Shown here one piece after another: positions 47,327 through 59,778 of a stretch of DNA of 64,000 nucleotides. The notes below the pieces were generated by a model. It did no database searches. It was not told the DNA's origin and saw only the letters and a list, made by a program, of their open reading frames with translations. The translations under genes and the position numbers were made by a program. Source of the DNA: Phascolomyces articulosus (Eukaryota; Mucoromycota; Mucoromycetes; Mucorales; Lichtheimiaceae); assembly GCA_025677815.1 (NCBI GenBank), contig JAIXMP010000029.1:186001-250000 (forward strand). Direction: 5' to 3'. The first letter of the stretch is position 1. Every line of letters begins with the position of its first letter.

Positions 47327-49812
47327 ATGACTGACAGAGCAACCACAGCAACAGCAACCAGTCCTATTGTGGATTCAAAGAATGGAAGTCATGGTGATGT
47401 TAGAAATATGACTTCTCCTGATTTAGTTCATAAAACAAATACAATGAAAAACACGTCTTCTTCAACAATCCATGGAGGTCATGGTGGTAGTTTAGTCACT
47501 TCAGGTATTTATATATAGAAACCTTTTTTCCCCTCTCTCCTCCCCCCAAAAAAAATATCCACGTTATGATGTATGTGTGTAACAACAAACAACTGAAAGG
47601 AACATCTGGGTTATGTAATAAGAAAACACTGATAATGATACATAACAATATAGACGAAATAGGATCTGGTAGCACTCGTTCTTCCATACCAGCATTTTCA
47701 AGAGCAAAAACGTTATATAGTGTACCTTATGATACACCTGGAATGCGCATGTCTGTATCCGCCGTTTTAGCCGGAAGTGGCCGAGACTCAACTTATTACC
47801 GTGGGTCAACCACCTCACCCAAAATCACTAGTAGTACAATCCATCAACATCATCCGATATCTCCCCCTCCCACTTTACCCCCACCACGACCTTCTCATTA
47901 TGATCCAACTACAACTACACGTAATATGGATAATAATACAAAGGAACACGATAAATCATTAACGAACGAACAATTAGTACGTGCATTAACGTCAGTACCA
48001 CCTGCTGCTTCATCCTCGACGAATGATAAAAACAAATCCACATCAATCAAAAATGATACAAAAGCAATTGGAAATGCATTAGCTGCTGTAGCAGCCACTG
48101 TTGCACAACGCACTACAAGCACTCCAACATCCCCTTCAACTTCCTCCTCATCCGCAGCACCTACACCATCCAATATAACCAATGGCCCAACATCTACTGC
48201 CACGGCGGTGGGAGCAGCGATTGGTAATTTGGCAGCGATATTACAAGCCAATGGTGTGGGTTCACCGCAACAACAGCAAAACCACTCTCATCTTCCGCAT
48301 CATCATCAACAACAAGCAGCAACTCAACAATCATCCCCGGGAAGTATGACTGAAAAACGACGACCTAGTGCATTACAGTTAACTCAAATGATTGATCAAG
48401 CCATACGATTTGGTGTACGAAATCAAGTACATCCTCAAGAAAGCAATACAGTGACAGTGCAAGGACACACCTATGATTCTTCACCTTATAAATTAAAAGG
48501 AAAATCGAAAGAAGAGGAAAAAATAGCCCAGGATCAAGAAAAGAAAAAACCGCCTCAGTCTCCACCTCAAAAGGTTGTTCGTAATGATAAAGTATGGGAA
48601 AAATTACAAGGACTCCCGGAGAGAAGACTTGGTATGTGTTTTATAATCATATTGGAAAAGAGAGTAAAGGAAGAAATGGAGGGAAAGACACTGGATAGGA
48701 AGTCAGAACTAACTTGCCGCTTATAAAGGCTCTTATATTTATTCACCTGGTATGTTACTTCCGATCAACGAATCGCAATTGAATGGATTAATTCAAGTCG
48801 TCATACCTGCAAGATACCTTACTTTTGAAAATCCACAAATGAAACGAAAAGCTTTATGGGGCACGGATATTTATACCGATGATTCTGATATTGTACCAAG
48901 TAATGTATTAATTAATTAAATTTAATAACTGGATAATTAAGGAGTGATCCATAGCATAATCTATTTTTTACACATCAATCGACTCACACGTCATTTTTTT
49001 ATATAGTGATTGTTCATTCTGGAAAATATGATATGCCATTTGTAGAACCTGATATTGATCCGAGAGACCCTTTCTTTTTAGCTTTGGGAGCTTCTGATAT
49101 GATATTCCAAGAAGATCCTTATAACAAAAAGAAAAAACCATCCACAACGATGAATGGTGGATCCAATCATCATACTATACCCGACCATGATGTCAAAGTG
49201 ACTTTACGTGTGGTACCTACATTGAAACGATATACTGGAACCATTCGACATTGTATTTCATCTCGAACATGGAATGGAAACCATGATGGCTCAAGTTATT
49301 GGGTAGAAAATGTTGAAAAGATTCAGGTACAATGATCATTTGAATAGGTTGCGAGTTAATGACTGATGTATTTCATTTTTATATATTAACGATATATATA
49401 TATATATATTATTTTTGAAAGCGAGGAGATGCACAACCTATTGGTCGACATGGAATGAAAGCCAATATGAATAAATATGCCTATGAACGTTATTTAACGG
49501 TAGGACCACCTGCACCTGTCAAACGACGATGGCAACAATTAGATCAAGAAGAACAAGCGCTTTCTTTATCTTCTTTAACACCATTCAAAAGGTTGAAATC
49601 AAAAACCAAGAAAAAAGTCAAAGTGGTATCCCCTCCACCTGTATCTACACCACCCCCTTCAACACCTTCTGAACAACCTGCTTCGCCTGCTACATCCAGC
49701 CGTCGACGTGTACGACGTGCTGCTGCCAAGGTAAAAATAATACTATGAACTTTTTTTTCTGTTTCTTGGCAAAGAATAAATAACTAACGGATAACTATAG
49801 AACAAACGATAA
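47327..49812 (+). CDS. RXT3: RXT3-like subunit of the Rpd3L/Sin3 histone deacetylase complex
   Basis: About 652 residues in six exons: 47327-47504, about 47663-48631 (acceptor could also be 47654), 48729-48899, 49007-49326, 49422-49730, 49801-49812. The first 380 residues are low-complexity (Ser/Thr/Pro/Gln/His-rich) and carry the block QLTQMIDQAIRFGVRN. The Rxt3 domain follows: GSYIYSPGMLLPINESQLNG, LIQVVIPARYLTFENP, ALWGTDIYTDDSDIV and IVHSGKYDMPF. The C-terminus is basic (FKRLKSKTKKKVKVV; SRRRVRRAAAKV). The final 12-nt exon codes only NKR and stop; intron retention gives VKIIL instead, with little effect. In yeast, Rxt3 belongs to Rpd3L, which deacetylates histones at promoters. Confidence 0.88.
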
Positions 49813-50186
49813 TACATTCTCATTCATCTATCCAACCATCAATATTGTAATAATAATTAATTTTAATAATAATAATAATTTATATATAAAAAAATAACAC
49901 ACATTTGCATCTTGCTTTATTATCATTTAATTTGTAACTGCAATAACTGTGAATCAACAAATCAAATTTCGTTCTCATATTTCTGATTCAAATACGTCAT
50001 GTGCAAAAGCATAAATCCAGAAGAAATTATCCACTCTCTTCGTGTCACACGGACGTGTTTTTTGCCTAGACACTCACTAGTTTTTGTGTGTGCTTGGCTT
50101 CTTCTTTTTCTTTCTTTTTCTTTCTCGTTCTTTGCTTCATTGTCAATTACGCTTTTACTTGATCAATAATAATAACAAACATCAAT
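49813..50186. promoter_or_regulatory. TVP18 upstream region
   Basis: AT-rich with ATAATAATAATT runs near 49850-49880, then a strongly CT-rich leader (TTCTTTTTCTTTCTTTTTC near 50105-50130) before the ATG at 50187. Confidence 0.45.
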
Positions 50187-51301
50187 ATGGGTATTGCTGA
50201 CGAATTTGCTTCAAGAAACTTTTCACTCTACGCGCAATGGTACATATAACTTTTTTCTTTACCTCCATTATGAAACGCATGACCCCCCCTTTTTTTATAT
50301 ATAAAATGAACTTTTTTTAAATGAGAAATATGTATTGCTTTTTTTTCTTTAGGTTTGGGCTCATCTCTCTGATCTGTAAGTACTTTCTTTATATTATTCT
50401 TTTTGCATAAATCGCTTTTTTAACCATTTGTCCTTTTCCCACTCATGACTTACACGTACTTTTCAAAAATAGTGTTGGTTGTACTCGGCGTTTTCTCGTT
50501 GGTCAGTAACCCTATCTTTGCTATTATTGGATGGTAAGTATCGATAATGAGAGAGAGATAGAGTCAAACATGATAATTGAATGGGATAAAAAAAGAGAGA
50601 ACGCGTGTTTTTTTAAATGGAAAGATATTTCTTTATTTATATACAACAGGGTATTTGCATTTATTCTCGTATTTGTAGAAGTACCATTATGTACAAAGGT
50701 AAAGGAAAAGGAAAGAATGTGAAGTCAAAAAAGAAAAGATGATCCTTGTTGACTCATTTGTTGATACATGGTTTTTATGTAATCATCATAGTTCTGCCCT
50801 ACAAGCCCAAAGTTGTAAGGACCGTTTTTTTTAACTTGATATCAGAAGATGTATAAAAGAAGCTAAAAAGCAATGATTTGTATAATATTAGTGATAACTT
50901 TGTTGCCAAGTTTGAAAACTCGTACCTGAGAGGTGCCATGTATCTTGTGTAAGTTTTGTTTCTGTTTGTTGTCTCTATTGTGTAACAAAAGAGGTACCTT
51001 GTGAAAAAAGGGTGTAAATTCTTAACTTTATTATAATCCAAATATATAGTATGGCTATCGTCATGTTCGTTTCCACTGTTATCAAAACAACCGCATTGGT
51101 AGCCCCAGCTGTTACTCTTTTGTTGACCTTTATTTCTTATGGTAAGAATTCAGTCTGGATTAGGAATTAGGGATATAATTGATAAGGCTGTCTATTCCAT
51201 TTGACTCATTTATACAATTTTTAGCCATTGCTGGTCTTAAGCAACAACCTCACGCAAGTACCAAGATTCTTGGTGGAACAGGTGTTGATAATGTCGTATA
51301 A
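50187..51301 (+). CDS. TVP18: TVP18, Golgi membrane protein
   Basis: 144 residues in eight small exons: 50187-50239, 50353-50375, 50473-50533, 50650-50698, 50792-50814, 50892-50948, 51050-51141, 51225-51301; phases all close. Four membrane segments: GLISLILLVVLGVFSLV; IFAIIGWVFAFILVFVEV; AMYLVMAIVMFVSTVI; and TALVAPAVTLLLTFISYAIA. Family signatures are FSLYAQWFG, FVLVFVEVP-like FILVFVEVPLC, CPTSPKFDNFVAKFENSYLR and LKQQPHASTKILGGTG. Related to yeast Tvp18 and animal Flower. Yeast Tvp18 sits in late Golgi vesicles with Yip family proteins. Two exons are only 23 nt long, so automated gene finders may miss them. Confidence 0.93.
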
Positions 51302-52050
51302 ACATACTTCTTGATCTATCTTATCTATATACATATTTCTCTATTCTTCATGTTATTTAACTATTCATACCATTAGTATTTTATCTTATTAACTTTATTT
51401 ACATCATGACGTATGTACAGACTTTTTCCTCTTCTTTTCTCTTTTTTAAACTAAAAAATTATGTAAATGAAAATGGATGGGCATTATTCTTCATCTATTT
51501 GGGCAAGATATCTTTTACATATATTTTTTATCATAAACTAATATATAAATATATACTTCTTTTTGTCTTATTATAAAAGTATAATCATGTTTATATATCA
51601 AGTGTTGATTTGTTGTTTCCTTCTTTTGGATGCATAACTCAACCCATTGGCAGTATGCATCTGGACCAGGAGAAAATACAGTTGATCCAAAACGGTATAT
51701 ATTTGCATCACAAGAACTAAAAAAGTTCTAACGTCAGTATATCACCATGGTCTTTTATTCAATACATAATGACACTAAAACAAAGGAACTTATTCAGTCT
51801 TATGATCACCAATCCCTACCTAAAAATAAATAAGTCATCAGCAATTCTGGGGGGCTTCTTTTCACCGTTAATCCACTGTATACATCTTCATGTCGTTGAA
51901 TGCACCCCCATCCATCAATAATAACGATACGTACAAGCATTATTACTTTCAACAGTTATAATTATATGCACAGGCCCATCTATTCATTACGTATGGAGTA
52001 CTGACACCTGTGTACTTAATCGATGCTCATTGTGAAGACCCTTCTTATTA
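51302..52050. other. Intergenic, no gene seen
   Basis: 3' flank of TVP18 followed by AT-rich DNA without a supportable frame. Confidence 0.4.
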
Positions 52051-52690
52051 ATTGATTCAACCACCTTATTATCATTCCGTATCAAAAATTTCTTCGGCAT
52101 ATTATTCTTTTGATTGGTCGTTATAATAAGACACTCTTTGAATTGATGACCTGATTCTCCACAATCACAACATGAATATTTACAACGTGATGCAATATTA
52201 TGACCCCTTCTTCAATGGTTATAGCAGATAATACCTGTATTCCACTAGTCCATAGAATATTACAATACCAGAAATAATAAAGGAGCCTTATCTATGATCT
52301 ATATTATTTAAAAACACTAAAAAAAATTGTATATTTTATTATGAATATGAGCTATATAAAAAAAAAGAACCAGAAATACTATCAGATAATACAGCCCCTA
52401 ATACACCCATTGATATTTCAAATTCACACAGGTGGCATAAACTTAGCTTTACTTCCACCATTACAGTAAGAATAATAGTGTGTAACAAATGACAACCCTC
52501 TTTTTCCTTTTGTTTTGGAGTCTAACTCTACTACTTCATGTACAACGTTTTGTTGTTTCAACTCTTCCATGATGCTTGACATGTTCGTATGACGTTTGCC
52601 ACTAGTACATTTGCTTTACGAGGCCAATAGATCAAAAATACAGGCGTTTTTATTAAAAAAAAAGACCATGCGTACTTTGAATCCAGCATC
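52051..52690 (-). pseudogene. Retrotransposon ORF1/gag relic with zinc knuckle
   Basis: On the minus strand at about 52090-52220 one frame gives CYNH, a stop, RRGHNIASRCKYSCCDC then GESGHQFKECL. The second part fits a CCHC zinc knuckle (C-x2-C-x4-H-x4-C), and the first looks like a decayed preceding knuckle. Upstream on the same strand (about 52490-52590) another frame reads SSIMEELKQQNVVHEVVELD and continues briefly. Stops and frame changes interrupt everything. Such knuckles occur in LINE ORF1 and LTR gag proteins; which of the two cannot be decided. Confidence 0.45.
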
Positions 52691-52959
52691 CGCTGGCTGA
52701 CAACATGAACTAGAACTAGTTACATGTCAAAAAGTACTCCTTTTAGGAGGGAGAGAGAAAGAGGGTAAACTATATAAGCTGATAAATGGAGCAATGAGTT
52801 TATATTAGTTGAGTGATCTTCAAATACTAAATCTTCATCTTAAACGGTTTACAAAACTATAAACTTACCAAAGCAAATTAAAAAAAAACATAAAAGAAAT
52901 GTGCAAAAAGAAAAAGATCTAATAGAAGAGAATTAATCATTAGAATACATAAATAAATA

Positions 52960-53840
52960 TCAATATTCACACATTAACTTGATGATACACCTCTCCAATA
53001 CCCAACTAAGCATCATGGTAATGAAAGTCATACATATCTTGAAATAAGCAAAAAAAAAAGGGGCGAGTTTAAAGACATCCCGGATCAAAGCATGGCCAAA
53101 AATAGACAACAGGGTAGATATTTCAGTAGGAATGACGTGATACGGCAAAGGATTAAACCAACATATATGATGAAAGATGGACGATATAGCATGACGATGA
53201 ATCGGTACAGCATACATGATAAAAGTTTGTTCAGAGTGGCTTGATCAACGGGTGTTCATGATGCAACATAAAGTAGAACCAAAGACCAAAGATCATGTGA
53301 CACAACAAAGAATTACCAAAGAAGGATGGCTTGACACATGGTAGTAATAAAATAATCCCATAGTACATACGATCAATGGAAACATACAACATAGTGCATA
53401 GTATGGATGACAGAAGGAGATTGATACAAGAGAGCAACAACTTGGATGACTAATAAAGAAGATGGATAACACAAAAAAAAAGATTTGTAAGTATTATCAA
53501 CAGGTAGAAAACACATTATAAATATAATATGATCACGAAAAAAAAAAGGTGTCAAAAGAAATCCAATAACATACCATAATATATCGCACCATGTTTGGGA
53601 GGAAAACGACAGGAAGCAATGTTATATGACCAAAAAGATGAGTGTGACGACACCCGCAGCAAGGATGGATGGATGAAACGATCAACAAAATGGTGAATCA
53701 GAGCAGAAACATCTAGACAAGGATGATCATAAAAAGTTTACCAAGAGAATGAAGGGACAGATGAACTATGGGAGTTTGACCAGATGGATTGGAGCCAGAG
53801 AACCATGGATGGATTGAGCAAGACCTTGCTGCATGATGGA
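52960..53840 (-). pseudogene. Decayed multipass membrane-protein ORFs
   Basis: On the minus strand, adjacent open frames in different phases (53555-53373, 53440-53231, 53217-52960) are all strongly hydrophobic with His/Trp/Pro punctuations (INLLLSSILCTMLYVSIDRM; MIFGLWFYFMLHHEHPLIK; VFKLAPFFFAYFKICMTFIT). The local base composition is less AT-rich than the flanks. This suggests one former membrane-protein gene broken by frameshifts and stops, or a gene with introns I could not place. I do not recognise the family. Confidence 0.3.
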
Positions 53841-54239
53841 TTGTGATGAAAAGAAATAATGATGGATGATAAATGATTGGATGATTAAATAAATAAATTA
53901 AAAAGAAGAAAGAAGAAAGAAAAGGTACGGTAATAATTTTTACAATTTTGGGGGGCTATTTTGAACCCTTTTTATACTTTTTCAACATTGAAACAATGAA
54001 TCATTTTTCAATCCTTTATAACTTTATCAATTTTGATCGATATAAGACGAGATAAGTCTTGTTTTAAAGCCAAAAACCTAGAATTTTTTGATATATATTT
54101 TTCATTATAATGATACTTGATGATATAATTATATATTTATTTAAAAATAATAAAGTAATATTTTGACAAGATGATCGTATGACAACTTCTAAAAACAGAA
54201 ATTTCAAAATAGTTGTGACATCTAAACGGAATATTTTTT

Positions 54240-55310
54240 TATTAGATGGGTAATAAAGTAGATAAGAGAGACTTGCTTTTTTTTAAAAAGAGTATACTGG
54301 ATGATTGATGTATTGATTAATAAGAGGATGATATCAGTTCTATGTATGTAATTAAAGAACAATAAGCATGTTCTTTATATATGTTGGGCAAAGACGGAGA
54401 GGTTTTTTTTTTAAAAAAGAAAGAAGCCATTGAACTCAATTGAATTTATTGACATGACTTTACTAGACATTCAATAATAAAACTGACATAATTAGAAAGA
54501 GAAAAAGATGGGCTTTCTGCCAATATATCATTACAGATCTAAAGTGAATGTTTTTGTTGAGTTAAAAAGTATTTGAAATGTCATGATTATGGATTACTCA
54601 TTAACAAAAGTAGAAAATTATTATTATGAAAACAATGACGAAAATGATTGATGATATCGGATTCAATTTAATAAAGAGATAAGATGATAGTATCATCTTG
54701 TCATACGATGTAATTGTTTACAAAGAAAAATCATGCATAATAATGAATCTTATCTTCCAGCCAAAACAGGATGATATTAGAAGGATGGGAAGATGGTTTT
54801 TTTTTTAAAAAAAAAACAAGTCATTGAACAAGATCGTGTTAATCGACGTGATGTTACAAAATAACTATTAATAAAATTAGAATGATTAGTATGAGAAAAA
54901 GATGGATTCTTTGATGATATATATATATATATATATCATTATTGTTATATATAATACATAAATGTAGATAATGATTTAAAAATAAAGACTTTTTTATGAT
55001 AGCAGATCATTAATTAACAAATATAGAAATAGAAAAATATCTTAACTAATCATGAAAACAATGTCAAAAATGGCCATTAAAAACGAAAAGGATTGTGTGC
55101 TTTATTCTTTTTTTAATTGGATAACAAATGATAGTAGCAAAGAGATAGAAGACACGTAATAAGGAACAAAATAATATATAATGGAAATATAATTAGTATC
55201 TCAGAAAAAGGATCTTTCTCATGCTATTAAAAGGAAAATACATTGGGTTTGGTGTTCAGTGTATTATATAATGAGTCTATTATAATAATAAAAAATCATA
55301 GAGTGAGGTG
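54240..55310. repeat. Diverged AT-rich tandem repeat, about 0.3-0.4 kb units
   Basis: Three diverged copies can be matched by eye. Landmarks are a T-run/A-run switch (54402-54418, 54797-54816) followed by AAGCCATTGAAC or AAGTCATTGAAC. Further on, GAGAAAAAGATGG lies about 100 nt downstream (about 54500 and 54893), with a related CAGAAAAAGGATC at about 55203. ATGAAAACAATG followed by A/C-rich sequence occurs at about 54627 and 55054. Spacing between units 1 and 2 is about 393 nt; the third is shorter. No coding potential. Confidence 0.5.
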
Positions 55311-56165
55311 ACCCATATTACTAATATATGATAGATTCACTCATTCATAAATAACCGGTTAAAAATGATACAACCAATGATACACTATATTACTCTTGAT
55401 TTATTGTTCACTATTAATAATCTGGAATACAAAAGAAAGGATGTGAAGAATAGAAAAGAAGTGAATTGGTTACTAAACAGAACAATAAAAAGATATACCT
55501 TTCAGTACCATTTTTGATTACATTCCATTTCATCTCATACAGAAATAATAATTTTTTTGATAAGATTCTTTATCGTGACTCTACTACAAAAGAGGACATA
55601 ATGCTCTTTCTAAATGCTCACTCTTCCACATGTGCCTAATCATTGCATTCAGAGAATTTAGAAACTGTGGTGTCCTAGAAATAAGAATGTAGAGTATTCG
55701 AAAAAAAATAGGGTTCGTATCCCTGATAATATTGTAAAATACCTGTACATAGAACAATAGAAATAAACTTTATCTTTGATATTATCTTTATTCACAATAA
55801 ATCGTGTTTCAAAAGACCTCTCTTTTTTTTTGAACTATCTATTCTACGTACAACACAGAAACTTATAAAAACAAACATTATTTGAGTAGATCAAACCTCT
55901 CACCATTAACTATATTATATATTCGTCATTATATTTCTTGCTTTCACCATTATGGTAAGACTTAGAACAGACAGCAAACACATATAGGGTGCATACCTTT
56001 TTAAATTGGTTTATTTTGAAGATCAAGTCTTTTATGTGCAAAATGGTGATGAAGTTTTTTTTTTTACTGCATTGCTTTTTATTTCAAATATACACTATAA
56101 CTGTTGGCTGCCAATAAATTTACATCACCATTTCCATAAATGGAAGGCGTTACGTTACAGACAGA
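55311..56165. other. AT-rich intergenic, no gene seen
   Basis: Only short frames and homopolymer runs. Ends at the 5' break of the LINE fragment. Confidence 0.4.
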
Positions 56166-56169
56166 CAAC

Positions 56170-57150
56170 CAAACCTAGTAGATTCTGGTAACTTAAAAAA
56201 ACAGCACTATGGAAATCACTTCCTCCCCAGACAGCTCCATATGACAACAAACAAATAAAAGCAGCCACCAAACAACTATTGAACTTAGAATCCCAAGAGA
56301 CTCGTAACGGGCCAAAATCAAAACTAGTAGCAGCATGCCGACCTTATCTTCTAATAGACCCAATTGTCTGGCTCCCGATGAAATATAGCCAACGTAGTCG
56401 CCTAATACGCTGGCGCTTAGGATGGATGCCAAATGGAGGCACTTCTGCAATTTGTCGCAACTGTAATGATAATCAACACCTATCTCGCAATCATGTTATA
56501 TCTTGCTTCGATGTCCATACACTCCTTAATATACCACATGTTGTCCCTGATCCGATATCATTCGTGCTCAACTCGCTACCAACCAAACGACCAACACCCG
56601 ATTCAAAAAAAACGATACTGGAAATATATTTGGCCTCGACTTACTAGACTTATGAAAGAAATTGACCGCCTATGCCATGACGATGACTTGCGAGAAAACG
56701 GCTCAGATCAACCACTCAGCATCAAAAATGATTTCATAATGTGGATCGATCAACCAAATACAGATTCAGCTCACAGATCACCTTCTACTTCTCAATATAC
56801 TCTTACACAGCATTCTTCTGATTAATCTTTCCCCTTTCTTTTCCTATATCTCAACTATATTAGTATCTACATCAATCAAAAAAAAGAAAAAAGCAAAACA
56901 TATATATTCGTTAACCAAGTTCATTCTTTAAATATATAACAATACCCATATTCTCTTCCTTGTTTTAGCACTTTATTTCCCTTCAGCTAGCATTTTACCC
57001 TTACGATAGTTCACTTTTTCTTCTTTATTCATTTTCCCCCTCTATCTTATGGGGTTTTTTTCACCAGTCCTTGAGATCCGGCTTTAGCGGGTATACGATT
57101 TGCGAAGCGCTTTTTTGAAGCCTTTATTATTTGTAATTAATTGATAAATA
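56170..57150 (+). mobile_element. LINE 3' fragment with broken ORF2 C-terminus
   Basis: Plus-strand remnant related to the LINE at 13.6-16.0 kb. Coding text starts near 56196 (TALWKSLPPQTAPYDNKQIK) and matches the end of the other RT protein: PIVWLPMKYSQRSRLIRWRL against PIMWIPMTNKERSRCIRWRL, followed by GWMPNGG and the Cys/His cluster CRNCND ... NHVISCF. A frame change at the A-run around 56607-56614 moves the last part into the next frame (SKKRYWKYIWPRLTRLMKEI), ending at 56825. Its 3' tail runs to A/T-rich sequence near 57150 (GATAAATAAAATATA). It is strongly 5' truncated and inactive. The two copies differ enough to be separate subfamilies. Confidence 0.8.
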
Positions 57151-58480
57151 AAATATATTAAGTTTGATCCAGACAACCAAACCAAATCCTAAAGGCCCTT
57201 TTCATACTCCATATAAAACGCCTAAAAGGTAAATTGAGCTGATCACGTGAACAAGTCCAAGAACTGGTGAAATCTATTGCATGCGAAAGGGTCTTTTTTG
57301 AAGAGCTCCTGTTCTTATATGAATTCCGTACTGGTGACTGTGTGTTCTCGCAATGGACGTTGACTCTGCAACAGTCAGGTTCAAGAGGCGCATTGCTCCA
57401 GGCCTGAAACAATCCTCATGTTTGAACAACAACATTGCTGTATTACATTGTCTACATTGTGGATCCACACAAGTTCTTCATTCCGTAAAATGGTAAAGTT
57501 GTTGTGCTGGTTGCTAACGGTGTACGTTTTTCATTTGCAAATACAACAAGGCCCGGGTTTGTTATTGTTACCAGAAGAACTGCAATAACAGCAGCAGTAT
57601 CGTCAAACCATTCAACCGCACGGATAATTTAAATTGATGCGAGGCAAAAATTCTGCCAGTGACATGGGACATTTGCTAGTGGTTGGATTATTAGCAACTG
57701 GATGGTGGTAACTCGATCTTTAGGTGTCACTGGCCCAGATGGATCGTGGACTCGCTTGTATTTCCTTCAAATGTCTGTTCTGTACCAAGCCAAATTGTTC
57801 AGACCTTGTTAGTATATATACAAAAAAAAATCTGGAGTATCTCGACAATGGAGTCTTGTGCACTATATGATGTAGGTAGAGGATGTGATTCGAACAATAG
57901 GAGGATTCGATTATAACCATTATTAGTATTCTTGATGAGAACCAAAAGTGCGGGGTGCTTCCAGATATTAAACTGACGGTTTTGTTTCTGATCATTTATC
58001 GACGAATAAAGGGATTCTGTACACTCATGCTTCCGAGGGAATAACATACCCACTTTTTTTTGGGGGGTAAACTTTTGGGTAGTCAGTGTCATAGAACGTT
58101 CTCGTTGTACTTTCCGATGCGTTGGTTGTATATTTCTATACATTATCAACTCGCTGATCTTACTCTAACTCTTTTAATATAATAATAATAATAATAATAA
58201 TAATAAACTTCACATTTTTTTTTATAAAAACTGAATATTGTTGGATTTGGGTTCACCCATAGTTAAGGACAACTAAAAAAAACGAAACTTGATCCAGAAA
58301 AGCACACAAAAATGAAAAGTGATAAAAAGCTCGTTCTTTATTAATTTTTTTTTTGTGATTTGGTATATTGATAAATATTTCACAGTTGGCTTGAGCAACA
58401 ACCTACAGTCACCCCCCGACAAGATTTGTTTCCTTCAAGGCATGGAACGACCAAAATAAACAAACTTTATTCCTTTAAAT
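57151..58480. other. Unassigned region with possible transposon debris
   Basis: Short frames on both strands, less AT-rich around 57240-57780, but no recognisable domain. A TAA/ATA trinucleotide microsatellite is at 58178-58206. The GC content suggests former coding sequence, identity unknown. Confidence 0.35.
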
Positions 58481-58700
58481 TAATCTTCATTATTAATTTT
58501 CCACTAATCCTCTTGGGCGTTTTCGATATAATTTCATATAATTTGAATGATGAGTATTAGGTAATTTCAAACCTCGACTTTATACTTCATACACTTTATT
58601 CCCTTTACGCTTGTGAAATTTATAAAGTCCAAACCACTGTGGTGCAAAATCTGTTCCAATCGATGATATGGTTATATTGCCCATCATGACTGAATCTCAT
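58480..58700 (-). pseudogene. Ty3/Gypsy-type integrase C-terminal relic
   Basis: One minus-strand frame reads GTDFAPQWFGLYKFHKRKGN, KVYEV, a stop, then SRGLKLPNTHHSNYMKLYRK RPRG. The order 'W-h-G-P/L-Y-K-h..R.G...Y.h ... LP..hH.NhhKhY+' is that of the post-integrase region of Ty3/Gypsy polyproteins (GPY/F-like module). A premature TAA and absence of a longer frame show it is dead. No LTRs recognised. Confidence 0.4.
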
Positions 58701-59600
58701 ACATAATACTGTAAAAACTTATAACGAGTAACCAATTAATAACATATAAAATGACAAAGGAATCCGGGCCCGTGTCAACATTGAGCTGATCTAAGAAAAA
58801 ATCGAATTTTCACCGAATCTTGGTGATGCATGAAAATATCGATATACCGACGTTCTAACACTCTCATCGAATAAGCATATTAAAATGGGAAAATAACATA
58901 AAAATCAATGCTCAGAATAAAGCTTGAGAAGCTTTAATATAGAGCAGTATTTTGTATGTAACTATTAAATAAAGCAATGTCCTTCTTCAACTGCATATTA
59001 CTGTTATATATTCTTTTTCATATCATATTACATATGTATGGAGATAAATACTTAAATATTTTTTTTTCTACAACATGATGGAATCGGTTCTTCTTTTATG
59101 TAAAATCATGAATTATTATGTCGTTGTAACAATTCCAAAAAAAATGTTGCATTAACGTGGAACAGGCGGGAGTTGACTGTAGAACTTTCAGCAGTGGGAA
59201 TTTTGTTCACAGTGAATGTAATACAATAGTCTACCGCATAATAATGACGCACTCCTATGCTGTATAGACTGCTGTTTTTTTGATGACATGTACTGGTAAC
59301 TTTTAGTATATAAAGATACAAACATCTGGTATATGATCCACTGAAAATAGCAATTTGGTTCGGTTTGCTGGATAAGGTTCAATCATATCCCCGCTTGTAA
59401 ATTTTATGCACGTGAAACAAATTAACCTGATTAGGCTCAGTCAAAGGTACTGCTTTGACTTTATTTCCATGACAACTACATTGTCCTTTTGACATGACTT
59501 CCACTGACTTTTTCTTTTATTACATCCACTTGCTTTACCCTATAACACGTAACACGCATAGCAAAGAACTGCTGTGCCGCCAGTAACATAGCGGTATTTC
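58701..59600. other. AT-rich, no gene seen
   Basis: Two overlapping minus-strand frames at 59106-59382 lack any known motif. The right end contains the probable TATA-type promoter of the U6-like locus. Confidence 0.35.
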
Positions 59601-59609
59601 AATTGAAAA

Positions 59610-59618
59610 GTTATAAAT
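59610..59618 (+). promoter_or_regulatory. TATA-like element upstream of U6-like RNA
   Basis: TTATAAATA lies about 45 nt before the expected U6 5' end. A TATA box near -30 is normal for pol III U6 promoters, so the spacing is somewhat long. Confidence 0.4.
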
Positions 59619-59659
59619 AAAGGTGTTGTGCGAGGCAAATCGGATTTTTTTTCTTCAAC

Positions 59660-59683
59660 TTTTTTTCTCTTAATTAGTTATTA

Positions 59684-59715
<32 letters not shown>

Positions 59716-59778
59716 GGCCCCTGCACAAGGATGACACTAATCACTAGAGTTGGATGGTGCTTTTGTACCCTTTTTTTT
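59660..59778 (+). ncRNA. U6 spliceosomal snRNA (core conserved, 5' end unclear)
   Basis: The block at about 59685-59736 is near-identical to U6: AAAATTGGAACGATACAGAG, the ACAGAGA box that pairs with the 5' splice site (59699-59705), then the AGC catalytic triad in GATTAGCATGG and the internal stem-loop CCCCTGCACAAGGATGACAC. A T8 run at 59771-59778 is a good pol III terminator. Odd points: the expected 5' stem-loop about 40 nt before ACAGAGA is not recognisable; the sequence there is T-rich (TTTTTTTCTCTTAATTAG). It may be a U6 pseudogene, an unusual 5' end, or a gene with an inserted segment. U6atac is ruled out because its diagnostic AAGGAGAGAAGGTTAGC is absent. Confidence 0.75.

Noticed and set aside
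59685..59740. U6atac instead of U6
   Set aside because: The core has the U6 ACAGAGA and U6 stem-loop, not the U6atac AAGGAGAGA block.
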